Notes under the pieces: generated by a model | What the model saw: only the letters and a program-made list of their open reading frames with translations | Told to the model about the DNA's origin: nothing | The model's database searches: none | Position numbers and translations under genes: made by a program | Assembly (NCBI RefSeq): GCF_945957265.1 | Contig: NZ_CAMFKO010000031.1 | Location: forward strand, 1-51,384 | DNA from: an uncultured Dechloromonas sp. | GTDB taxonomy: Bacteria > Pseudomonadota > Gammaproteobacteria > Burkholderiales > Rhodocyclaceae | Direction of reading: 5' to 3' | DNA: 51,384 nt | Part shown: piece after piece, positions 18,279 to 26,282 of the stretch | Numbering within the stretch: the first letter of the stretch is position 1 | How the letters are laid out: each line of letters starts with the position of its first letter

Positions 18279-18993
18279 GGGAGCGGCCTTGCCGGGCGGT
18301 TTCCTCGACGAGGCGGGGCTCAACCGGCAACACGTATTCGCCCTGGACAGCCTCCCGGCGGCGGTGCTCGCCGCGCTCGACATCCAGCCCGGCGAGCGGC
18401 AGCTGATCCTGATCGGCCATGGCGGGCGGCGGCTGTGGGAGCGCCTCCAGGCAAGCGGCATGACGGGTGACGACCCGATTGACGACTACAGCACCCGGAC
18501 CGTCCGGCACTGGTTCGCCCGGGAACTGCCGGAGCACCGCTTCCGCATCCTGTTCCCCGGAACGCGCCCGATCGGCCTGCAGGCGCTGGGCGCGCTGGCC
18601 GGCTGGCACCAGCCCTCGCCGCTGATGATCGGGGTCGATGCCGAGTGGGGCAGCTGGTACGCCTACCGCGCCGTCGTCGTCGCCGATACCGATTTCGCCC
18701 CCTCACCCCGCCACGCCGGGCACAGCCCGTGCCCGACCTGCCCCGACGCCCCCTGCATCCGCGCCTGCCCAGCCGGTGCGCTGCAGGGCGGACGCTTCGA
18801 TCTCGAGGCCTGCAGCCGCTACCGCCTGAGGCCGGACTCCCCCTGCGCCGAGGGCTGCCTGGCTCGACAGGCCTGCCCGGCGGGCAGCGAACACCGTTAC
18901 GACGACGCCCAGATCCGGCATAGCTACGCCCGCTCGCTGGCCGTCATCCGGCAGTACTACGCCACCGAAAACCGCACTCCCGAACGGCGATGA
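18271..18993 (+). CDS. Fe-S cluster protein resembling the QueG ferredoxin-like region
   Basis: A 240-residue cytoplasmic protein. Residues 154-166 carry a 4Fe-4S pattern, CPTCPDAPCIRACP, and four further cysteines (181, 192, 196, 202) follow, enough for a second cluster. The order 'C..C....C...CP.GAL...F....C' recalls the ferredoxin part of epoxyqueuosine reductase QueG, but the cobalamin-binding N-terminal half of QueG is not evident, so I do not assign that function. It overlaps dacB by 8 bases and the next gene by 4 (ATGA), implying one transcript. A redox or electron-transfer role is inferred from the cysteines only. Confidence 0.7.
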   Translation: MNKGAALPGGFLDEAGLNRQHVFALDSLPAAVLAALDIQPGERQLILIGHGGRRLWERLQASGMTGDDPIDDYSTRTVRHWFARELPEHRFRILFPGTRPIGLQALGALAGWHQPSPLMIGVDAEWGSWYAYRAVVVADTDFAPSPRHAGHSPCPTCPDAPCIRACPAGALQGGRFDLEACSRYRLRPDSPCAEGCLARQACPAGSEHRYDDAQIRHSYARSLAVIRQYYATENRTPERR

Positions 18994-19598
18994 CCCACTC
19001 CAAGCTCCTCCACCACAACCTCTTCGAAGACGCGCAAGCCATTCTGGTGGCGCCCCTGATCTTCGCCTTCGCCGTCATGCTCTTTCGCGAGGCCGGCCTG
19101 CTCACCGGCGGCACGGTCGGCGTCGCCTTCCTCGCCCACTACCTGAGCGGCTGGTCCATGGGCTCGCTGCTCATCGCCATCAACCTGCCGTTCTATGGTC
19201 TAGCCCTGCGCGCCATGGGCAAGGCTTTCACGATCAAGACCTTCCTCGCGGTCGGCCTGCTGGCGCTGTATACCGAATTCCTGCCCAGCCTGATCCAGAT
19301 CCAGGGCCTCAACCGCTGGTTCGCCGCCGTCATGGGCGGCTTCCTGGCCGGCATCAGCCTGCTCATGCTGATCCGCCACAAGGCCAGCCTGGGCGGCCTC
19401 GGCATCCTGGTGATCCACCTGCAGAACACCCGCGGCTGGCGCGCCGGCAAGCTGCAAATGGCTGCCGACTGCATCATCCTGCTCGCCGCCGCCTTCATTC
19501 GCGACCCGCTCAGCGTCGGCCTGTCGATCGTCGGCGCCCTCGCCCTGAACCTTGTAATTGCCGTCAATCACAAGGCCGGCCGCTACATGGGCACCTGA
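18990..19598 (+). CDS. YitT-family membrane protein
   Basis: A 202-residue integral membrane protein with five or six predicted helices and the YitT/DUF161 N-terminal pattern (LFREAGLLTGGTVGVAFL). It lacks the C-terminal DUF2179 domain of longer YitT proteins. Function unknown for the family. Translation is coupled to the preceding Fe-S gene by ATGA. A GC-rich hairpin (19600-19618) without a T-tract lies just after the stop. Confidence 0.85.
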   Translation: MTHSKLLHHNLFEDAQAILVAPLIFAFAVMLFREAGLLTGGTVGVAFLAHYLSGWSMGSLLIAINLPFYGLALRAMGKAFTIKTFLAVGLLALYTEFLPSLIQIQGLNRWFAAVMGGFLAGISLLMLIRHKASLGGLGILVIHLQNTRGWRAGKLQMAADCIILLAAAFIRDPLSVGLSIVGALALNLVIAVNHKAGRYMGT

Positions 19599-19624
19599 AC
19601 CCGGCGAGCGCTGCCGGGCTCCGC

Positions 19625-20029
19625 TCAGGCGACCGGCCGCACCCCCGACAGCGCCAGCCAGCCGCGCACGACGCGATAGCCGACCCACAGGCCGAGCAGG
19701 ACGATCAGTATCCAGGCGAGGGGTATGCCGATGATGGTGATGATCAGCAGGCCATAGACCATCAGCCAGAGCAGCGTGAACCAGAAGGTGCGGATCTGCC
19801 AGACGAAGTGGCTTTCCAGCCAGGTGCCGGCCACATCGCCGCGCTTCAGGTAGTTGAGGAAGACGGCGAGCAGCGACGGCAGGCCGAAGACGAAGCCGCC
19901 GGCGACCGTGGCCGACGAGGTGACGCCGATGACCACGGCCACGGCGTGCAGGCCGTAGATGACGTGGGTCAGCTGCACCAGCGACGGGCGAACGCCCTGC
20001 AGGTCGGGCGACGGGATGGGTTCGTTCAT
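19625..20029 (-). CDS. DUF4870-like small membrane protein
   Basis: A 134-residue protein with an N-terminal soluble stretch and three or four hydrophobic segments (IYGLHAVAVVIGVTSSATVAG, FVFGLPSLLAVFLNYL, LLWLMVYGLLIITIIGIPLA). The helix layout and the short ENHF-like middle (ESHFVWQIRTFW) match DUF4870-type proteins of unknown function. The ATG overlaps the GNAT gene stop by 4 bases. Confidence 0.75.
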   Translation of the reverse strand: MNEPIPSPDLQGVRPSLVQLTHVIYGLHAVAVVIGVTSSATVAGGFVFGLPSLLAVFLNYLKRGDVAGTWLESHFVWQIRTFWFTLLWLMVYGLLIITIIGIPLAWILIVLLGLWVGYRVVRGWLALSGVRPVA

Positions 20030-20529
20030 GCCGTTTCCTCCGGAAGATGTTTCTGCATGAGCAGCGCATGGCCGGCTGCCGGGTCGAGCGTGTAGGGCGC
20101 GAAGCCGGCCTGCCGATAGGAGGCCATCGCCCGCGCGTTGCTGGAAAGGACTTCCAGCGTCAGCTTGCAGCAGCCGAGCGCCCGGGCGCGCGCTTCGGCC
20201 CAGGCCAGCAGGGCCTGGCCGATGCCACAGCCGCGATGGCCGGCGCGCACGATCAGGTCGTGGACATTGAGCAGGGGCATGGCCGCGAAGGTGGAAAAAC
20301 CGGCGAAGCAGTCGATCAGGCCGACCGCCTGGCCGTCGAGCCAGGCCAGCGCGCCATGGTAGCCGGGAACCTGGCGCATGGTGCCGACCAGGTGGAGCTT
20401 GGCGTAGTCCGAGAGACCATCGCCGCCGCCCATCGGATCGCGGGCGTAGTGCTCGAGCAGATCGAGAAAGGCTTCGACGTGAGCCGGATCGTCCAGATCG
20501 ACGGCGCTGATGACAAGACGGGAATGCAT
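20026..20529 (-). CDS. GNAT-family N-acetyltransferase
   Basis: A 167-residue GCN5-related acetyltransferase. The acetyl-CoA motif A is visible as VRAGHRGCGIGQALL (R/Q-x-x-G-x-G/A), preceded by the LNVHDLIV strand and followed by LTLEVLSSNARAMASYRQAGF. Substrate unknown. It starts 59 bases after the radical SAM gene stop on the same strand with no clear terminator between, so it may belong to the riboswitch-controlled transcript. Coupled by ATGA to the downstream membrane protein. Confidence 0.88.
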   Translation of the reverse strand: MHSRLVISAVDLDDPAHVEAFLDLLEHYARDPMGGGDGLSDYAKLHLVGTMRQVPGYHGALAWLDGQAVGLIDCFAGFSTFAAMPLLNVHDLIVRAGHRGCGIGQALLAWAEARARALGCCKLTLEVLSSNARAMASYRQAGFAPYTLDPAAGHALLMQKHLPEETA

Positions 20530-20588
20530 GCGGGCAAGGCCTGAAAGCGGAGGAAGGGCACCATATTAAAGCGCCCTCCCGGCACAGC

Positions 20589-21959
20589 TCAACCCAGCGC
20601 GAAAACGGTTTCCGTTCCCTCGTCCCAGCCGTCCCACAGGTAGTCGTCGGCCTTGCCGTCGGCGATCAGGCGCAGGGCGTAATTGACCTGCTCCTTGTAG
20701 AAATCGCAGAAGGCGCCGATCTTCTCCATGCCGCCGTTCATTTCGAAAGCCTCGGCCGGGCACGGCGAGCCGCAGAAGTGGCGGATCGCGCAGTCGCCGC
20801 AGGGGCTGAAGCGGTCGACATCGCGCGTCGTCACCTCGCGGAAGGCGGCGGAATCCAGCGCCGCCTCGACGCCGCCGGTGAGCAGGCTGCCGCCGTTGAA
20901 GCGCGGCAGGCCGATGAACTCGCTGCACGGGTAGAGGCCGCCGTCGGCGGCCAGCGCGAAGAAGGCGCGGCCGCCGCCGCAGGGCGAGATGTCGCACATC
21001 AGCCGGCGCGCCGTCGGCGCCAGGATGCCGATCAGGATATTGGCGAAGTTGGCGACCATCAGCTTGCGCCCGGTTTCCCGGTACAGCTCGTGGCTGCGGT
21101 CGAGAGCGGCGAAGAAGGCCTTGTCCATGTCGCCGTCGGCCGGCTTGACGCCGCGCGCCCCGGGCAGGGTGCAGCGCAGGGTGTTGAGCATGCAGGTCGG
21201 CACCTCGTGGGCGTGGAACAGCTCGACCATGCGCGTCAGGTAGGGCAGGTTTTCCGTCGTGCACGTGGTAATCACGCTCCACGAGCCGTAGCCGCGCAGT
21301 TTTTCCATGGCCCGCAGCACCTTGTCGTGCACGCTCTTGCCGCCCCAGGTCCGCCGGGTGGCGTCGGTGATGCCCGCCACCGGGCCGTCGAGCGACAGGC
21401 CGATGCTGACGTTACGCGAGGTCAGGAAATCGAGCGCCGCGTCGTCGAGCAGCGTGCCGTTGGTCTGCAGGCCGAAGACGAAATCGTCGCCGAAGACATC
21501 GATCGCCGCGAAAACGGCGGCCTGGTTCATCAGCGGCTCGGCGCCGTGGAAGATGGCGCGCGGCTTGCGACCTTCCGGCATCACCGAACGGAAGTAGTCG
21601 CGCAGCTTGCCCAGCGAGGTGAGCAGGGTACCGACCGGCATGTGCTTGCCGCCGCTGCGCTGGGTATCGGGCAGGTAGCAGTAGGTGCAGTCGAGATTGC
21701 AGCGCTCGGTCGGGTTCAGATAGACGCCCGAGGGCTTCAGGCCGAAGCGCAGGGCGTGCAGTTCCTGGCGGAAGCCGTCGGCCTTCTGGTGGTAGGCGGC
21801 CAGCGTCGCCGGGTCGAGCCCCTCGCCGACCCTGTTCTTGTCGACCAGCGCCCAGAAGGCGGTATCCGGATCGGTCAGCGCGGCATAGCGGTCGTGGCCG
21901 ATATCCACGGGCTGGAAACGCGGGTCGCGCAGCGCCTCCGGAGGCAGCGCCGCGGTCAT
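20589..21959 (-). CDS. cbpB: Peptide-modifying radical SAM/SPASM enzyme (CbpB-like)
   Basis: A 456-residue radical SAM protein. The SAM-cluster motif is CNLDCTYC (Cys87, 91, 94), followed by IFHGAEPLMN and the VSIGLSLDGP strand typical of anaerobic sulfatase-maturase-like enzymes. The C-terminal third is a SPASM region with many cysteines (SPCGGG..., LYPCSE, SPCGDC, FCGSPCPAE, AFCDFY) for two auxiliary clusters. Its ATG overlaps by four bases the stop of a 55-residue peptide gene that sits behind a cobalamin riboswitch. This layout matches the family I recall as CbpB (radical SAM partner of peptide CbpA); the name is from memory. The reaction is unknown; SPASM enzymes on peptides usually make thioether or C-C crosslinks. 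Confidence 0.9.
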   Translation of the reverse strand: MTAALPPEALRDPRFQPVDIGHDRYAALTDPDTAFWALVDKNRVGEGLDPATLAAYHQKADGFRQELHALRFGLKPSGVYLNPTERCNLDCTYCYLPDTQRSGGKHMPVGTLLTSLGKLRDYFRSVMPEGRKPRAIFHGAEPLMNQAAVFAAIDVFGDDFVFGLQTNGTLLDDAALDFLTSRNVSIGLSLDGPVAGITDATRRTWGGKSVHDKVLRAMEKLRGYGSWSVITTCTTENLPYLTRMVELFHAHEVPTCMLNTLRCTLPGARGVKPADGDMDKAFFAALDRSHELYRETGRKLMVANFANILIGILAPTARRLMCDISPCGGGRAFFALAADGGLYPCSEFIGLPRFNGGSLLTGGVEAALDSAAFREVTTRDVDRFSPCGDCAIRHFCGSPCPAEAFEMNGGMEKIGAFCDFYKEQVNYALRLIADGKADDYLWDGWDEGTETVFALG

Positions 21960-22123
21960 TTGGCCGCCTTCCGGTCCATCAGCACGTAGTGCGACAGGCC
22001 GATGCCGTCCGGGTTGCAGCTCTTGCGGCTGGCGATGGTCGGGGCGGCCGGCTGCGCCTGCGGCGCGACGGTGGCTTGGGTTGCAACGGTGCCGGCGGCG
22101 GCTTGAGAAACGATCTGGGACAT
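21956..22123 (-). CDS. cbpA: Short precursor peptide of a B12-riboswitch-controlled modified peptide (CbpA-like)
   Basis: A 55-residue peptide, too short for routine gene calling, with a strong ribosome-binding site (GAGGAG seven bases before the ATG at 22123). Residues 1-7 form a short head, 8-31 an Ala/Gln/Thr/Val/Pro-rich, probably unstructured spacer, and 32-55 a distinct end with SRKSCNPDGIGLSHYVLMDR. It has a single cysteine (Cys36) and candidate modification sites Asn37, Asp39, His45 and Tyr46. The stop overlaps the radical SAM start (ATGA), so the two are translated together. This fits a RiPP precursor in which the C-terminal part is the core; there is no double-glycine cleavage site. 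Length and context agree with the family I recall as CbpA. Confidence 0.82.
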   Translation of the reverse strand: MSQIVSQAAAGTVATQATVAPQAQPAAPTIASRKSCNPDGIGLSHYVLMDRKAAK

Positions 22124-22144
22124 TTTCCACTCCTCGGGAAGACA

Positions 22145-22203
22145 AAAACAAAAAGGGCCCCGGCTGAGCGCACGCTGCTTGCATGCACTCAGCCGGAGCC
22201 CTT
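22145..22203 (-). terminator. Intrinsic terminator of the cobalamin riboswitch
   Basis: A long stem (22153-22168 with 22188-22203, one mismatch, plus inner pairs) is followed on the minus strand by TTTTTGTTTTTG. It lies between the riboswitch and the cbpA ribosome-binding site and is the expression platform: transcription stops here when the riboswitch is bound. Confidence 0.88.
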
Positions 22204-22219
22204 GCCTTGGCTCCAGTCA

Positions 22220-22379
22220 GGAATCGAATCGTCTTCTGGCTTCCGGATCAGCCGAAGCGCTGCGCCTTCCCGGCGAGGTGAACCTCGCAAGTGGCTGGTC
22301 TGACGACCGTGCAGTCTTCGTCCCCGGTTACAGCGGCGGGCCCGCCACGGATTCGCACCGTGTTCCGTATTTCGATTCC
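22220..22379 (-). promoter_or_regulatory. Cobalamin (B12) riboswitch
   Basis: On the minus strand the closing P1 stem is a perfect 9 bp (22371-22379 with 22220-22228). Inside, in order, are the conserved boxes GGTGCGAATCCG, GGGCCCGCCGCTGTAACC, CAGCCACTTGC, CGGGAAGGCG and the B12-box-like GAAGCCAGAAGACG. It is followed by an intrinsic terminator and then cbpA-cbpB. It begins about 50 bases after the ubiD stop. Known riboswitches of this class turn expression off when adenosylcobalamin or a related form is abundant. Confidence 0.95.
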
Positions 22380-22428
22380 AACAGGAGGGCGGATTCTCTC
22401 AAACCGCCGCGCCGCGGGTCAATTCGTC

Positions 22429-23892
22429 CTAAAGACCTAGTTCCTGCCACATCGCATCGACCTTTCTTTTCACGTCGCCATCCATCACGATGGGCCGCCC
22501 CCACTCGCGATTCGTCTCGCCCGGCCACTTGTTGGTGGCGTCCAGCCCCATCTTGGAACCGAGGCCGGCGACCGGGCTGGCGAAATCGAGGTAGTCGATC
22601 GGCGTGTTGTCGACCAGGGTCGTGTCGCGGGTGGCGTCCATGCGCGTCGTCATCGCCCACACCACTTCCTTCCAGTCGCGGATGTCGATGTCGTCGTCCA
22701 CGACGATGATGGTCTTGGTGTACATGAACTGGCGCAGGAAACTCCAGATGCCGAACATGATGCGCTTGGCGTGGCCGGGGTACTGCTTCTTGATCGAAAC
22801 GATGGCCATGCGGTACGAGCAGCCTTCCGGCGGCAGGTAGAAATCGACGATTTCCGGGTACTGCTTCTGGAGCAGCGGCACGAACACCTCGTTGAGCGCT
22901 ACCCCGAGCACGGCCGGCTCGTCGGGCGGCTTGCCGGTGTAGGTGCTGTGGTAGATCGGGTTGCGGCGCATGGTGATGCGCTCGATGGTGAACACCGGGA
23001 ATTCGGCCTGCTCGTTGTAGTAGCCGGTGTGGTCGCCGTAGGGGCCTTCGAGCGCCATCTCGCCGGGATGGATGACGCCTTCGAGCACGATCTCGGCCGA
23101 GGCCGGCACCTGCAGCGTCGAACCGAGGCATTGCGTCAGCTCGGTCTTGCCGCCGCGCAGCAGGCCGGCGAACTGGTATTCGGACAGCGAATCGGGCACC
23201 GGCGTCACGGCGCCGAGGATGGTCGCCGGATCACAGCCGAGCACGACGGCGACCGGGAAGGGCTGACCGGGGTTGGCCAGCTGGTGGTCGCGGAAATCGA
23301 GCGCCCCGCCGCGATGGGCCAGCCAGCGCATGATCACCTTGTTCGGCCCGAGCACCTGCTGGCGGTAGATGCCGAGGTTCTGCCGGTTCTTGTGCGGCCC
23401 CTTCGTGACGACCAGCCCCCAGGTGATCAGCGGCGCGATGTCGCCCGGCCAGCAATGCTGGATCGGCAGCCTGGCCAGATCGACGTCCTTGCCCTCCCAC
23501 ACCACTTCCTGGCACGGCGCGTTCGACACCTTCTTCGGCGCCATGTTGAGCACCTGCTTGAGGATGGGCAGCTTGTCCCAGGCGTCCTTCAGGCCCTTGG
23601 GCGGCTCCGGCTCCTTGAGGTAGGCGAGCAGCTTGCCGACCTCGCGCAGGGCCAGCACCGACTCCTCGCCCATGCCCAGCGCCACGCGCTTCGGCGTACC
23701 GAACAGGTTGGCGAGCACCGGAATCGTGTGCCCCTTGGGCTTCTCGAACAGCACGGCCGGGCCTTCGGCACGCAGCACGCGGTCGCAGATTTCGGTCATT
23801 TCGAGGCAGGTATCGACCTCGACGCCGACGCGCTTCAGCTCGCCGGTCTTTTCCAGTTGCGACATGAAGTCGCGCAGATCGTGGTATTTCAT
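22429..23892 (-). CDS. ubiD: 3-octaprenyl-4-hydroxybenzoate carboxy-lyase UbiD
   Basis: A 487-residue UbiD-family decarboxylase, full length. It carries out the ring decarboxylation step of ubiquinone synthesis with a prenylated FMN cofactor supplied by UbiX (not in this window). Family stretches include [19 protein letters not shown] and the conserved E(x)2[10 protein letters not shown] region. The ATG at 23892 overlaps the ubiA stop by four bases. The open frame upstream is a reading of ubiA in another frame. Confidence 0.96.
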   Translation of the reverse strand: MKYHDLRDFMSQLEKTGELKRVGVEVDTCLEMTEICDRVLRAEGPAVLFEKPKGHTIPVLANLFGTPKRVALGMGEESVLALREVGKLLAYLKEPEPPKGLKDAWDKLPILKQVLNMAPKKVSNAPCQEVVWEGKDVDLARLPIQHCWPGDIAPLITWGLVVTKGPHKNRQNLGIYRQQVLGPNKVIMRWLAHRGGALDFRDHQLANPGQPFPVAVVLGCDPATILGAVTPVPDSLSEYQFAGLLRGGKTELTQCLGSTLQVPASAEIVLEGVIHPGEMALEGPYGDHTGYYNEQAEFPVFTIERITMRRNPIYHSTYTGKPPDEPAVLGVALNEVFVPLLQKQYPEIVDFYLPPEGCSYRMAIVSIKKQYPGHAKRIMFGIWSFLRQFMYTKTIIVVDDDIDIRDWKEVVWAMTTRMDATRDTTLVDNTPIDYLDFASPVAGLGSKMGLDATNKWPGETNREWGRPIVMDGDVKRKVDAMWQELGL

Positions 23893-24779
23893 CCGAAGTT
23901 CTTTCCGGCCAGCAGGAAGTCGACGACGATGCCGGCGAAGATGCTGGCGCCGACCCAGTTGTTGTGCAGAAAGGCCTTGAAGCACGGCATCCGCTCGCGG
24001 CCCCTGATCCAGGTGTAATGCACGCCCATGATGCCGGCAGCGACGGCCAGTCCGGCGTAGAAAGCCCAGCCCAGGCGCAGCGTGGCGCCGATCCAGCCGA
24101 TGATGAGCAGGGTCGCCGCGTAGCACCCCATCACCGCCGCCACGTCGTAGCGGCCGAAGGTGATGGCCGAGGTCTTGATGCCGATCTTCAGGTCGTCGTC
24201 GCGATCGACCATGGCGTACTCGGTGTCGTAGGCGACCGCCCAGAAGACGTTGGCGAGCAGCAGCCACCACGCCTCGGCCGGCACGCCGCCCTGCTGCGCG
24301 GCATAGGCCATCGGGATGCCGAAGCCGAAGGCAATGCCCAGGTAGGCCTGGGGGATGGCGAAGAAACGCTTGGTGAAAGGGTAGCTGGCGGCGAGAAACA
24401 CCGCCGGCACCGACAGCCAGACGACCAGCGGCTTGCCGAGCAGGAGCACCAGCGCGAAGGCGGCGAGGCACAGCCCGGCGAACAGCCACAGCGCCTCGCG
24501 GGTCGTCACCTTGCCGGCGGTCAGCGGGCGTTCCCGGGTGCGTTCGACGTGCTTGTCGAAATCCCGGTCGGCGAAGTCGTTGATGACGCAACCGGCCGAG
24601 CGCATCAGCACGGTGCCGAGCACGAAGACGCCAAGCACCGCGATCTCAGGACGCCCCTGCGCGGAGAGCCACAGCGCCCACAGCGTCGGCCAGAGCAGCA
24701 GCATGATGCCGATCGGCTTGTCGAGCCGCATCAGCCGTTCGTACAGATCGAGTTTTTCCTTGAGCGCGGTCCAGTTCAT
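23889..24779 (-). CDS. ubiA: 4-hydroxybenzoate octaprenyltransferase UbiA
   Basis: A 296-residue integral membrane prenyltransferase with eight or nine helices. The two Asp-rich motifs that bind Mg-diphosphate are present: NDFADRDFD and [12 protein letters not shown], along with KPIG near the N-terminus. It attaches the polyprenyl tail to 4-hydroxybenzoate in ubiquinone synthesis. First gene of a coupled ubiA-ubiD pair. Confidence 0.97.
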   Translation of the reverse strand: MNWTALKEKLDLYERLMRLDKPIGIMLLLWPTLWALWLSAQGRPEIAVLGVFVLGTVLMRSAGCVINDFADRDFDKHVERTRERPLTAGKVTTREALWLFAGLCLAAFALVLLLGKPLVVWLSVPAVFLAASYPFTKRFFAIPQAYLGIAFGFGIPMAYAAQQGGVPAEAWWLLLANVFWAVAYDTEYAMVDRDDDLKIGIKTSAITFGRYDVAAVMGCYAATLLIIGWIGATLRLGWAFYAGLAVAAGIMGVHYTWIRGRERMPCFKAFLHNNWVGASIFAGIVVDFLLAGKNFG

Positions 24780-24819
24780 CGTTGGATTCTACCGTGGCAT
24801 CCGGCGGCGTCCCGCGAGC

Positions 24820-25581
24820 TCATTGCACCGCCTGGCGGCGCGCCTGCTGCCAGGCGACCACGGCCTGCCCGGAATGGGCGAGGATGGCCTGGTAGCGAGC
24901 TTCGGGCAGGGCATGGCGCAGCGAGGCGAAGAGCTGCTGCGTGCCATCCTGGGCCAGCGGCGACGCGGGAGCCTGGTCGGACAGCAGGCAGATCTGGATG
25001 TTGGCCAGCGCGTCGGCCACCAGCCGCCAGCCCAGCTCCGGCATTTTCCGGTCGAGCGCCACCATCAGGCTGCCCAGCGTCTGCACGATGGTCTCCACCT
25101 GCGCCGCCGACTCGCAAGCCGCCATCGCGTGCCACAGGGCGAGGTGGATGCTGCGCCGCAACTCGACCTTGAAGTCGACGACATCGCCCTCGACCGCGTC
25201 GATCTGCTCGAAGTATTTCTGGAAGCGGCTTTCCTCGCGGGCATCGAGACGGGTGCGCAGGCCGCCGATCAAGGCCGTCAGCGGATGGATGGCGGTCAGC
25301 CCGAAGGCCTGCGTGTAGGCCAGCCCCCACTGGTCGAGGCCGCCGATCAGCAAGGCCAGGCGCAAGGCGCGCGCCTCGTCGCTGCCGCCGGCCCGGCACC
25401 AGTTGGCGCATTGCGAGGCCACCTCGCCGAGCACGCCGACGTCGGGAGCCCCATCGTTCGACGCGGCCTGCCGGAAAACCCCGGCGAAGACATCCTGCGC
25501 CATGCGCGCAGCCAGGCGCTGGGTATCGGCGTTGGCCAGGGCGGCCAGTTGATCGGCGGGAATTTGTGCGGCAGTCGTCAT
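24820..25581 (-). CDS. Unknown protein, 253 residues
   Basis: I do not recognise the family. The protein is predicted to be soluble and nearly all alpha-helical, Ala/Leu/Gln-rich, without signal peptide or motifs. Notable segments are DVGVLGEVASQCANWCRAGG and a block rich in charged residues (RFQKYFEQIDAVEGDVVDFKVELRR). GC use matches its neighbours, so it is not obviously foreign. It lies 40 bases upstream of ubiA on the same strand and is divergent from glutathione peroxidase. Start ATG 25581 was chosen because the frame upstream reads through the divergent promoter region. Confidence 0.75.
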   Translation of the reverse strand: MTTAAQIPADQLAALANADTQRLAARMAQDVFAGVFRQAASNDGAPDVGVLGEVASQCANWCRAGGSDEARALRLALLIGGLDQWGLAYTQAFGLTAIHPLTALIGGLRTRLDAREESRFQKYFEQIDAVEGDVVDFKVELRRSIHLALWHAMAACESAAQVETIVQTLGSLMVALDRKMPELGWRLVADALANIQICLLSDQAPASPLAQDGTQQLFASLRHALPEARYQAILAHSGQAVVAWQQARRQAVQ

Positions 25582-25721
25582 GTCGAAGGCGGGCAAACGT
25601 AAAAACCGCCATTTTACCGGGCGACCGGGCGGCCTGCTGCCTAAGCTGGATCGCATCGCAGGTATCATCCACAAAAACGCCCCGCCAGGGGCCGAAATCG
25701 ACCCATACAGAGAACCCTCCC

Positions 25722-26276
25722 ATGAACGCACCGCTATACGCCATCCCGCTCAAGACCTTGAGCGGCCAAGCCACCGACCTCGGCCAATACCGGGGCCAGG
25801 CCCTGCTCATCGTCAACGTCGCCTCGAAATGCGGACTGACGCCCCAGTACGCCGGCCTGGAAACCCTGTTCGAGACCTACCGCGGCCGCGGCCTGCAGGT
25901 GCTCGGCTTTCCGTGCAACGACTTCGCCGGCCAGGAGCCGGGCAGCGCCGACGAAATCGCCGCCTTCTGCACGGCGCAATACGGCGTCGGCTTCCCGATG
26001 TTCGAGAAGCTCGCCATCAACAGCGCGCCGCGCCATCCGCTCTACGCTCACCTGATCGCCGCCCGGCCCGAGATCAGCTTCCCGGCCGCCAGCGATTTCG
26101 TCGACAAGCTCGGCGAGTACGACATGCTGCCCAAGCAGCCGGACGACGTGCTGTGGAATTTCGAGAAATTCCTGGTCGGCCGCGACGGCACGGTATTGCA
26201 ACGCTTTTCGCCCGACACCCGGCCGGACGACGAGGCGCTCGTCGCCGCCATCGAAGCCGCCCTCGCCCAGGCCTGA
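25722..26276 (+). CDS. Glutathione peroxidase family thiol peroxidase
   Basis: A 184-residue thioredoxin-fold peroxidase. The catalytic tetrad is visible: Cys in NVASKCGLTPQY (cysteine, not selenocysteine), Gln in GFPCNDFAGQEPG, and Trp and Asn in LWNFEKFLV. The second cysteine in FPCNDF may be the resolving one, as in thioredoxin-dependent bacterial enzymes. It reduces hydrogen and organic peroxides. Start ATG 25722 has GAACCCTCC upstream, a weak site. A methyltransferase follows six bases after the stop. Confidence 0.95.
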   Translation: MNAPLYAIPLKTLSGQATDLGQYRGQALLIVNVASKCGLTPQYAGLETLFETYRGRGLQVLGFPCNDFAGQEPGSADEIAAFCTAQYGVGFPMFEKLAINSAPRHPLYAHLIAARPEISFPAASDFVDKLGEYDMLPKQPDDVLWNFEKFLVGRDGTVLQRFSPDTRPDDEALVAAIEAALAQA

Positions 26277-26282
26277 ACCCGC

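Noticed and set aside
18271..18993. Assignment as epoxyqueuosine reductase QueG
   Set aside because: Only the ferredoxin-like part resembles QueG; the protein is too short and the cobalamin-binding region is not evident.
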